Of a DNA stretch of 19,778 nt, positions 5,982 through 12,500 are shown one piece after another. Source of the stretch: CAVAWX01 sp963614215. Lineage in GTDB: Bacteria; Actinomycetota; Coriobacteriia; Coriobacteriales; QAMH01. Location: the NCBI GenBank assembly GCA_963614215.1, contig CAVECB010000032.1, positions 1 to 19,778 of the forward strand, read 5' to 3'. The notes under the pieces are model-generated. The model worked only from the letters and a program-made list of their open reading frames with translations, was not told where the DNA came from and made no database searches. Both the position numbers and the translations under genes were made by a program. Position 1 is the first letter of the stretch; each line of letters begins with the position of its first letter.

Positions 5982-7890
5982 CACCGCCCCTCTCGTGCAC
6001 GCCGAAGACGAGGGAGTGCAGCGGATGGGCAGGATCGCGCAGCTCATCGCATGTGCAGACACCCGCCACGCGGCCCGCGTCGAGCACGATGGCGCGGTCC
6101 ATGTCGGCCAGCCAATGCAGCCTGTGGGTGGAAAAAACCACGAGGCGCCCCTCCATGAGGGGCTTCATGCGCTCCTTTAACTCCAACTCGGTCTCGATGT
6201 CGAGGTGCGCCGTCGGCTCGTCGAGCACGAGGATGCGGCGGCGCTCGTCGAGAAACGCGCGCGCGAGGGCGATGCGTTGCGCCTGCCCGCCAGAAAGGCC
6301 GCGCCCGCCGTCGCCTATGCGCGTGTCGAGGCCTTGGGGCAGGCCGGCGACGAACTCGGCTAGACCTGCGCGCTCCACTGCCTGCTCCACAGCCTGCCTT
6401 GGGGCATCGGGCGTATAGAACGCGACGTTGTCGCGGACGCTTGCGGAAAAGACGTGCGGATTTTGGGGGATGTAGAGCACGTTCGAGCGCCACGAGGCGC
6501 CTTGCAACGTGGGCAGGGAGCGTCCGTCCAGCGTGAAAGCGCCCACATCCGGACGCGCGATGCCGGCAAGCAGCGAGGCCAGCGTGGACTTGCCCGCGCC
6601 CGATGCGCCGAGAAGCGCGATGCGCTCGAAGCCGTGCAGGGTGAAGGAAACGTCGGTTAGGGCCGGCGCGATGCAGGGGGCATCTGCCGTTCCCCCGCCG
6701 CTGTCGGCAGGCGGATAGGCAAAGCGCAGCCCTTCCACGCGCAGGGTCGAATCCGCACCCCACGCGCCATCGCCGCCGTCGCCGGCATCTTCACCCTCTC
6801 TATCGCCCGCACGCGCGCCTGTCGCGGACCCTTCACCGGCCACGCCCCCTTCACCGGCCGCACCTTCTTCACCCGCCGCCACCACGCCCTCGACAGCCGC
6901 CAGCGCGGTTTGTCCGTCAAGCGTCGCATGGAAATCGGCGGCCAGCGCGCGCACGGGGGCGAGCACTTGCGGCGCGAGCAACAGTACGAGAAGCGCCGTC
7001 TCGAGGCTCATAGTGCCGTCGAGCAGGCGCGTCGCCAGCAGCATCGCGACACCTGCCACCGCAAACGTCGCCACCGCGTCGAGCACCGCGTGCGACAAGG
7101 TAGCCGTCTTCAGGGTGTCCACCGTGGCATGGCGCAGGTTCTCGCTGGTGGAAAAAAGGCGGGTCTCCTCGCGTTTTTGTGCATCGAAGACGACGAGGGT
7201 CTCCACGCCGAACAGCGCGTCCACACAGGAATTGCCCATGCGCTCGAAAGCCCCCCGCGACCTGCCCGCCTTCTCGGCTGCCTCGCGCCCGAGCATGACC
7301 ATGAACAAGACGATGGTGGGAAGTGCCACGACCAGCACGACGCCGGAGATAGCGTCGCAGGCAAACACCGCCACGAGCAGCGGCAAGCCTGTGCCGAAAA
7401 GCGCCGCGAGCCTCGGCAGGCACGCTCGCAGGTAGCCTTCCGCTGCATCCAGTCCCTCCGTGGCCGCCTCGACGAGCGTGCCCGTCTGCCAGCGCGCAGA
7501 CAGACGCCCCGCGCCGGAAAAGACCGCGCTCAAAAGCGCGCGGCGCAGCTCACCTGCGCGACGGCGCGCATAGCGGGCGGCGCAGGCTTCTTGCGCACAC
7601 ACAAGTACTTGCGCCAGGGTGAAGCAGACGACGAAGGCCGCAAGCTGTGCTGCCACCTCGACGGCGGCCGCGCCTGCGACAAGGCATGCCACACACGAGG
7701 CCAGCGTCCATGCCCAGCAAACGATGCAGGCCGCGCGGGCAAACGCCAACCCTATCTGAAACGCAAACGCCGACCGCGCCCCCGGCTGCCCCAACACCCC
7801 GGCGCCCGGGATGCGCGACGCGGCCGTGCCCACCATGCCCGGCTGCGCATCGCCCGGCGCATCCGATGCCGCCTGTCTTCGCCTGCGCAT
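5962..7890 (-). CDS. cydD: Thiol exporter ABC half-transporter CydD-like
   Basis: The 642-residue partner of CydC has membrane helices (about 35-310) with CydD-like segments, such as 'GTLVEAATEGLDAAEGYLRACLP', 'GVETLVVFDAQK' and 'APQVLAPVRALAADFHA'. The ATPase domain shows Walker A GASGAGKST (about 430), Q-loop 'IPQNPHVFSASVRDN', signature LSGGQAQRI (about 531), Walker B LVLDEPTAHLD (about 557) and 'STHRLHW' with the switch His (about 587). A Gly/Glu/Ala-rich linker of some 45 residues (about 333-378) contains six-residue GEG-type repeats. I took ATG 7890 because GGAG precedes it by six bases. A GTG at 7929 would add a basic stretch without a better ribosome site. Its gene begins 67 bp after the stop of the large unknown membrane protein and may share its transcript. 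Confidence 0.85.
   Translation of the reverse strand: MRRRRQAASDAPGDAQPGMVGTAASRIPGAGVLGQPGARSAFAFQIGLAFARAACIVCWAWTLASCVACLVAGAAAVEVAAQLAAFVVCFTLAQVLVCAQEACAARYARRRAGELRRALLSAVFSGAGRLSARWQTGTLVEAATEGLDAAEGYLRACLPRLAALFGTGLPLLVAVFACDAISGVVLVVALPTIVLFMVMLGREAAEKAGRSRGAFERMGNSCVDALFGVETLVVFDAQKREETRLFSTSENLRHATVDTLKTATLSHAVLDAVATFAVAGVAMLLATRLLDGTMSLETALLVLLLAPQVLAPVRALAADFHATLDGQTALAAVEGVVAAGEEGAAGEGGVAGEGSATGARAGDREGEDAGDGGDGAWGADSTLRVEGLRFAYPPADSGGGTADAPCIAPALTDVSFTLHGFERIALLGASGAGKSTLASLLAGIARPDVGAFTLDGRSLPTLQGASWRSNVLYIPQNPHVFSASVRDNVAFYTPDAPRQAVEQAVERAGLAEFVAGLPQGLDTRIGDGGRGLSGGQAQRIALARAFLDERRRILVLDEPTAHLDIETELELKERMKPLMEGRLVVFSTHRLHWLADMDRAIVLDAGRVAGVCTCDELRDPAHPLHSLVFGVHERGGDAHVRA
6829..6859. 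repeat. Tandem 18-bp coding repeat in the cydD linker
   Basis: CCCTTCACCGGCC occurs at 6829-6841 and again at 6847-6859, an 18-bp period, with a degenerate third copy following. On the coding strand it gives GEG-centred six-residue repeats in the CydD interdomain linker. The 17-nt form CCCTTCACCGGCCACGC (6829-6845) recurs exactly at 18486-18502, upstream of moeA. Confidence 0.6.
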
Positions 7891-7905
7891 CACCTGCTCC
7901 CGCAA

Positions 7906-7949
7906 CCTGCTACCGCACGCCCGCCGCACCGCGCACGCCTGCTACCGCA
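7906..7949. repeat. 12-bp direct repeat in the gap before cydD
   Basis: CCTGCTACCGCA is present at 7906-7916/7 and again at 7938-7949, 32 bp apart, in the 67-bp gap upstream of cydD. The gap has no gene and no clear promoter. The repeat may be a small duplication without function. Confidence 0.4.
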
Positions 7950-7957
7950 AGCGCCCG

Positions 7958-9784
7958 TTACTGCAGCGCGCTCACCTCGCGCACACCGTTTTTCTCGGTG
8001 TAGGTGGCATTGACCGTATCTCCCGCCTTCACAAACGGCAGGTTGCTGCTCGCGGAGATGGCCGCCACGTAGATGGACGCGTCGCCTTGCAGTTTGAAGT
8101 ACCAGCGCGTGTTGCCGTCCGTGACGACGGGCTGGATCGACTCGACCACGCCCTCGGCCTTCGGGATCTGCTCGTTTGCCGACAGCGCCGCCACGTCTAG
8201 GTTCACCTCGTCGTTGTTCGCGAGCGCCGCCACGTAGTTTTTCTGCGCGTCGTTGATGGTCGAGCCCGTACCGACAATCTGGTATTGCTGCACGTCGATG
8301 AAGGCGTACATCTTCACCAGCCCGGCCGAATCTTTCAGCGACAGGAAATATGTCGGGCGGTTCGCGATGTTGAGCAGCAGGGGGCTTGTGGCCTTGTAGC
8401 TCATCTGCTGGACCTGGCCTTCGGCCGAGCGCATGGCAGAGGTCTCCGTCGCGCCGGCACACTCGTAGCGCTTGGTCTCTTTGGTGCGCAGGTTCGTCAA
8501 GACGAAGGCGACCAGGGACTCGTCGCTGTTTGCCGAGGTCATGCCCGTGTACATATAGACGTCGTCGTTGATGGCGAGGTAGTTGTAGCCGCTCGTAGAC
8601 GAGCTGGACGTGTTTTGCGACTCCGAATCGCTCGAGGAAAACAGGCTCGGCGCGCTCGAGCCCGTGGGGATGGTGACGCCGGACTGGCCGATAAGCGAGT
8701 TCCAAAAACCGCTCTGGTAGCAGCCGTAGTAGCCGAGCTGCTCGTAGACCAAATCGGCGGAAAACACCTTGTCGCACCAGCTGGGGACCTCGTCGATGGT
8801 GTAGCGCTGCATCTCGCCGGTGCACGCGTTCACCAAAATCGCGCCCGAGTAGTCCTTGCCGCCGAACAGCCCGATGCGCATCTGCACCGTGGGCACGATC
8901 CANNNNNNNNNNNNNNNNNNNNNNNNNNNNNNNNNNNNNNNNNNNNNNNNNNNNNNNNNNNNNNNNNNNNNNNNNNNNNNNNNNNNNNNNNNNNNNNNNN
9001 NNNNNNNNNNNNNNNNNNNNNNNNNNNNNNNNNNNNNNNNNNNNNNNNNNNNNNNNNNNNNNNNNNNNNNNNNNNNNNNNNNNNNNNNNNNNNNNNNNNN
9101 NNNNNNNNNNNNNNNNNNNNNNNNNNNNNNNNNNNNNNNNNNNNNNNNNNNNNNNNNNNNNNNNNNNNNNNNNNNNNNNNNNNNNNNNNNNNNNNNNNNN
9201 NNNNNNNNNNNNNNNNNNNNNNNNNNNNNNNNNNNNNNNNNNNNNNNNNNNNNNNNNNNNNNNNNNNNNNNNTCCTTGTCCACGACGGGCACGTTCGACA
9301 TGCCCACCTCGCCGATGTCGGCGGAAAAGTCGCCGGTCTCGGTCTGGAGCAGGCCGGCGTAGGCGCGCGCGTTGAAAAACGGCGAGGAGGCGATGTTGCC
9401 CACGAAGATGCCGAGGAAGAGAAAGACCACGACGATGACGAGCCAGAAAAAGACGCCGTGGCGCTTGCCCTTTTTACCCTTCTTGCCCTTCTTGGCGCCC
9501 GTGCCGTCCGTGCCGTGTGCGCCCTTGGCCTCTTTGCGCTTTTCGCGGTGCTGCTTGAAGACCTCGCCGGCACCTTGCGTGCGCAAATCCTCGATGAACT
9601 CCGTCGATATCTCCACGCCCTGCGCTATGGCGTAGGCAACGGCAAAAATGATGATGCACCAGATGCAAAACCACCAAAAGCCGACGTTTTGGATGTTGAT
9701 CGCGGGGATAGTGACGTAGTAGAGCACCGCGATGATCGCAAGCGAGACGATGCCGGGCAAGACGTATTTCTTGAATGTGCTCAT
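7958..9784 (-). CDS. Large membrane-anchored protein of unknown function (interrupted by assembly gap)
   Basis: The 609 codons include an unread block of about 124. Visible parts are two N-terminal membrane helices (about 8-26 and 34-54) and a cytoplasmic charged segment with a Lys/Gly run (97-108). A third helix (about 111-129) is followed by the unread part, then a large, probably extracytoplasmic domain beginning 'WIVPTVQMRIGLFGGKDYSGAI'. This includes 'EVPSWCDKVFSADLV', a Ser-rich loop, 'YLAINDDVYMYTGMTS', 'VLTNLRTKETKRYECAGATE' and 'AMRSAEGQVQQMSY'. The last 60 or so residues ('GVVESIQPVV...VKAGDTVNATYTEKNGVREVSAL') look like an OB-fold strand pattern. I recall similar proteins in other Gram-positive bacteria but cannot assign a function. 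The ATG at 9784 follows AAGGAG (11-nt spacing) and a good -10 TATACT at 9840-9835. Both sides of the gap are in one frame. Confidence 0.75.
   Translation of the reverse strand: MSTFKKYVLPGIVSLAIIAVLYYVTIPAINIQNVGFWWFCIWCIIIFAVAYAIAQGVEISTEFIEDLRTQGAGEVFKQHREKRKEAKGAHGTDGTGAKKGKKGKKGKRHGVFFWLVIVVVFLFLGIFVGNIASSPFFNARAYAGLLQTETGDFSADIGEVGMSNVPVVDKXXXXXXXXXXXXXXXXXXXXXXXXXXXXXXXXXXXXXXXXXXXXXXXXXXXXXXXXXXXXXXXXXXXXXXXXXXXXXXXXXXXXXXXXXXXXXXXXXXXXXXXXXXXXXXXXXXXXXXXXXXXXWIVPTVQMRIGLFGGKDYSGAILVNACTGEMQRYTIDEVPSWCDKVFSADLVYEQLGYYGCYQSGFWNSLIGQSGVTIPTGSSAPSLFSSSDSESQNTSSSSTSGYNYLAINDDVYMYTGMTSANSDESLVAFVLTNLRTKETKRYECAGATETSAMRSAEGQVQQMSYKATSPLLLNIANRPTYFLSLKDSAGLVKMYAFIDVQQYQIVGTGSTINDAQKNYVAALANNDEVNLDVAALSANEQIPKAEGVVESIQPVVTDGNTRWYFKLQGDASIYVAAISASSNLPFVKAGDTVNATYTEKNGVREVSALQ
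8903..9272. other. Assembly gap, 370 N
   Basis: Every base here is N, inside the large unknown membrane-protein gene. The reading frame before and after agrees if the gap is exactly 370 bases (or differs by a multiple of three), so its size looks estimated correctly. About 124 codons of the protein are unreadable. Confidence 0.99.
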
Positions 9785-9834
9785 GTTCAGCTTGGCTCCT
9801 TGTCGCAAGTCGTGGGCACGCGTATGTCCGCACA

Positions 9835-9840
9835 AGTATA
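9835..9840 (-). promoter_or_regulatory. -10 element TATACT for the unknown membrane protein / cydDC block
   Basis: TATACT on the minus strand is one base from TATAAT and lies 50 nt before the ATG at 9784, leaving a leader of about 40 nt with AAGGAG. No -35 is visible because the upstream spacer is the GGGCGC repeat. Confidence 0.5.
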
Positions 9841-9844
9841 GCGG

Positions 9845-9868
9845 GGGCGCGGGCGCGGGCGCGGGCGG
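9845..9868. repeat. Hexamer tandem repeat GGGCGC, about four copies
   Basis: GGGCGC is repeated at 9845, 9851 and 9857, with a fourth copy GGGCGG at 9863. It lies directly upstream of the TATACT -10, where the -35 contacts would be. Slippage could change the copy number. Confidence 0.7.
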
Positions 9869-10081
9869 CGCGAGCGCACCGTCACCAAAGCGGGTAAAAG
9901 GAGCGGGCTTGCGAGGCAGCGTAGGCACGGTGGACGGGGCGCGCCGAGGCGGGCAACGCGGCAGGACGGGGCGGGGCGCGCCAAGAAGCGACGGTGCTTC
10001 AAAAGCGTGCTACCCTTCACCGTCGAGATACACGCGGGCCGCCGTGAAAAGAGAGCGGACGGAAAAGGACGAAAGGCGCAC

Positions 10082-10708
10082 ATGAAAAAGCTCTTCGGGG
10101 GATTTACGATAGGGTGGCCGGCCGTCATAGTGTTTGCCCTCGTGGCAGGGCTGTGGGCGGGCGCCATGAACTCCATTCCCGCCACGGAAAACACCTCGCT
10201 GCGCGACATCGCCATCTCCTACGAATGGTGGGTCATCTTCGCCTTCATCGTCGCAACAAACAACGACAAGGCGTGGAAGGCCGCGCTGAAGGTCTTTGTC
10301 TTCTTTGCAATCAGCCAGCCAGTGGTCTTTGCCCTCGAGGTCGCGCTACACACGGTCGAGCCGCACATGGCGTGGTACTACTACAGCACCATCTGGGGGC
10401 CGGCGACGCTGCTTACCTTGCCGGGCGGTTTCATCGCCTACTTCGCGAAAAAGCAAAACGTGCTCGGCTGCATCGTTTTGGGACTGGCCTGCACCATACA
10501 GCTTGCCCTCGGCGTCCACTACACGCTCGCGGCCGTCGCCTCCCCGCCCTACCACGCGCTAAGCGCCGTCGTGTGCTACGTCTCGGCGCTGGTGATGGCG
10601 TTGCAGCTGCAGGAAAGCACAGGCCGCAAGCTGCTTGCCTTGCTCATCGCCGTGGCCGTGACGGCAGCGCTTGTCGCCTACGTGGTCGCGAGCGGGCGCA
10701 CGCTCTAG
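10082..10708 (+). CDS. Polytopic membrane protein of unknown function
   Basis: The 208-residue product consists almost entirely of membrane helices, six or seven by eye: about 10-30, 48-62, 72-92, 100-120, 124-148, 158-174 and 182-204. Loops are short and the C-terminus is small. I see no transporter signature, redox motif or catalytic pattern and do not recognise the family. The helix with 'TIWGPATLLTLPGGFIAYFA' and the conserved-looking 'ALGVHYTLAAV' would be useful search probes. The ATG at 10082 has GAAAGG five bases upstream, and a longer frame from 10007 lacks a ribosome site and adds a basic leader. It stands alone on the plus strand, with a divergent neighbour upstream and the channel gene converging downstream. 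Its TAG stop lies inside the first copy of a 24-bp repeat. Confidence 0.75.
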   Translation: MKKLFGGFTIGWPAVIVFALVAGLWAGAMNSIPATENTSLRDIAISYEWWVIFAFIVATNNDKAWKAALKVFVFFAISQPVVFALEVALHTVEPHMAWYYYSTIWGPATLLTLPGGFIAYFAKKQNVLGCIVLGLACTIQLALGVHYTLAAVASPPYHALSAVVCYVSALVMALQLQESTGRKLLALLIAVAVTAALVAYVVASGRTL

Positions 10709-10762
10709 CACGAGCGGGGCACAGGCCTCGAGCATGGCCGGGCGCGCGCTCTAGCACGAGCG
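10693..10762. repeat. 24-bp direct repeat, two copies, each an inverted repeat
   Basis: The block at 10693-10716 recurs at 10739-10762 with one mismatch (23 of 24). The shared core is CGCTCTAGCACGAGCG. The first copy covers the last codons and TAG stop of the membrane protein gene, while the second lies in the 69-bp convergent gap. Each core can fold as CGCTC/GAGCG around the loop TAGCAC. Confidence 0.85.
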
Positions 10763-10765
10763 CGC
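10744..10765. terminator. Hairpin between convergent genes, candidate bidirectional terminator
   Basis: GCGCGCTC (10744-10751) pairs perfectly with GAGCGCGC (10758-10765) around a 6-nt loop, an 8-bp GC-rich stem between two converging genes. No T run follows on either strand, so termination is inferred from position and stem strength. Confidence 0.45.
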
Positions 10766-10777
10766 CACGCGCGCCGC

Positions 10778-12472
10778 TCAGAGCTTCTCGCGTAGCAGCT
10801 CCTTGAACTCCTCTTCGCTTGCAATGCCGCGCCGCGAGAGCAACGCGATGCCCTCGGCGGCGGCGTCTAGCTTGGCGGAAAGCTCCGCGTCCTCCTCACC
10901 CACGGCCCGCGACTCCCTCCTCAAGCTGAGCACGATGCGACGCACCCCCGAGCGGCTGAGGCACAGCACCTCGTCGTGCGCCGAGAGTATCCCGCCGTCT
11001 TCGACACGCTCCGCGCGCGGCGCAGATCCCCTCTCCTTTTTCGCGACGCGATGCTCCTCGCGCTGCTCAGGGATGCCGAGGGCGGCATAGCGCTTCTCGA
11101 GCCATACATGCGGGAAAAATCCCTTCTTGTTTGCCAAGAGGACGGAGAGGTTCACCAAGACGAAGACGCCGGTCGCATCGATGGCGCGATCGAAGAGGAT
11201 GCCGACAAACGAGGCGAGGTAGTAGTTCAGCCCGCATTCGGCGAGGAAATCGCGGTAGGCGTTTTGGTAGATGGTCGTGAAGTTGCCGCCCGAGAGCCAA
11301 AAGGCAAGTACCGTCGATATGGCCGCCTGAACCACCACGATGAGGGCCAGCAGCTTCAGCGTGTTTTTCAAAGGCACGCGGCCGTCTTTCGCGCGCTTGA
11401 AGATGAAGCCGTAGGCAAGGGCCACGAGCGCGCTTTCCGAGAAGTAGAGGATGTTTTGCGGGCTGTCTTGGTAGACCGCGATCAGCAAATTGTCGACGAA
11501 GCTCACGATGACGGCGGCCGCCGGGTCGAGCAAACACGCGACGATGGCAGTGCCCGCCGTATCAAGCCATATCGGCTGGTAGAACACCTCGGAGAAAAAC
11601 AGGCAGAGGAAAAAGTTGAGCGCGATACCTATGAGGATGAAGCGCGTGTACAAAACGAGCTTGGGGTGCGTCCGGAAATGCTCTTTCATGCGCGAGGGCC
11701 TAAGGAAGGAGAGGTTTGCCCGAGTCATGGAAAAGAAGCTCTCGTCGTAGTAGCTCTCGCCTTCCTCTTCCTTTTGGCGCAGCTGTTGCAAGAAGCCGCC
11801 CGTCATGATGCCTGCAGGCAGCGCGAAGATGAAGACGCCAAAGATGGAAGAGATACTCGTGAGGATATGGCCCAAATCGGAGTTGGGGCAGATGTCGCCA
11901 AAGCCGACGGTCGTTAAGGTGATGGTGGACCAGTAGACCGCGTCCATAAAGTCGCTGAAGGTGGACGGCTCGAAGGTGAACATGACAAGCGCGGTGGCCA
12001 GGATGTAGGCCACGGCGAGCATAAACACCGACCCCAAGGTCTTTCGCTCCTGAACAAAGACATTCACGATGACGGCGAGCTGCCTGGAATAGCGAAACAG
12101 CCTGACGATGCGCAGCGCGCGCAAGAACAGAAAGCCGCTCGGCAGGATGTTCATCGTGGGCAGGATGGAAAGCAGATCGACGATGGCGGAGAAGGTGAAG
12201 GGGTATTTCAAGAACTGCCGGACCTGCCCGCGCTTGCCCGCTTCTATGTCGTAGGTCATCCAGCGCAGAAGATAGTCAAACGACAGGATGTAGGCCGTGG
12301 TGATGTCTACCGTCGAGAGCAGGCGCGTCGCGTCGCTGCCCAGGGTGTTTGCGTGGAAGAGCGCGGGCGCGATGCTGCACAGCGCCACGACGACGATGAA
12401 AAAATCGTAGAGGCGGCTGGCAAAATCGCCAGGTCCAGGGCGGCCGACTATCTCGTGGAGGCGTGTTCTCAT
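10778..12472 (-). CDS. Voltage-gated K+ channel fused to an ECF S-component-like membrane domain and SHOCT-like tail
   Basis: The 564-residue protein has two membrane modules. Residues 20-230 form a six-helix voltage-gated channel. The S4 helix has arginines at 118, 121, 124, 127 and 130 (every third position), and the pore loop carries the K+ selectivity filter TVGFGD (188-193) after 'YWSTITLT'. Residues 272-448 are a second block of about six helices with 'LDTAGTAIVACLLDPAAAVIV' and 'NLL' (303-330), 'SALVALAYGFIFKR' (347-360) and 'FDRAIDATGVFVLVNLSVLL'. This pattern recalls ECF-transporter S components and related sensor domains. A charged linker leads to 'EGIALLSRRGIASEEEFKELLREKL' (540-564), which fits the SHOCT motif. 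The ATG at 12472 has GAGG six bases upstream and lies 28 bp after hsp70, so it is probably co-transcribed. The channel call is firm. The second domain's identity and any ligand gating are inference. Confidence 0.85.
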   Translation of the reverse strand: MRTRLHEIVGRPGPGDFASRLYDFFIVVVALCSIAPALFHANTLGSDATRLLSTVDITTAYILSFDYLLRWMTYDIEAGKRGQVRQFLKYPFTFSAIVDLLSILPTMNILPSGFLFLRALRIVRLFRYSRQLAVIVNVFVQERKTLGSVFMLAVAYILATALVMFTFEPSTFSDFMDAVYWSTITLTTVGFGDICPNSDLGHILTSISSIFGVFIFALPAGIMTGGFLQQLRQKEEEGESYYDESFFSMTRANLSFLRPSRMKEHFRTHPKLVLYTRFILIGIALNFFLCLFFSEVFYQPIWLDTAGTAIVACLLDPAAAVIVSFVDNLLIAVYQDSPQNILYFSESALVALAYGFIFKRAKDGRVPLKNTLKLLALIVVVQAAISTVLAFWLSGGNFTTIYQNAYRDFLAECGLNYYLASFVGILFDRAIDATGVFVLVNLSVLLANKKGFFPHVWLEKRYAALGIPEQREEHRVAKKERGSAPRAERVEDGGILSAHDEVLCLSRSGVRRIVLSLRRESRAVGEEDAELSAKLDAAAEGIALLSRRGIASEEEFKELLREKL

Positions 12473-12500
12473 GGCGTCCTCGTGGCGTTGCGGTGCCGGC

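Larger units (their letters stand above)
9785..10081. other. Divergent intergenic region, 297 bp, no gene seen
   Basis: This gap separates the minus-strand unknown membrane protein from a plus-strand membrane protein. It holds a -10-like TATACT (minus, 9840-9835), a GGGCGC tandem repeat (9845-9868) and a second near-duplication: GGACGGGGCGCGCC at 9932-9945, and GGACGGGGCGGGGCGCGCC at 9964-9982. A weak -10-like TACCCT (plus, 10011-10016) follows. Open frames here read as Ala/Pro or Arg-rich low-complexity sequence and are not convincing genes. Confidence 0.6.

Noticed and set aside
6910..8013. 367-codon open frame on the plus strand opposite cydD
   Set aside because: It is an Arg/His/Gln-rich shadow of the membrane domain of cydD and crosses the cydD upstream gap without any start signal.
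9785..10081. Small gene in the 297-bp divergent gap
   Set aside because: All frames there are Ala/Pro or Arg-rich without a ribosome binding site. The region is better explained by promoters and GC repeats.
10976..11917. 313-codon open frame on the plus strand opposite the K+ channel fusion
   Set aside because: It mirrors codon bias of the channel gene, is highly charged and has no recognisable fold or start signal.
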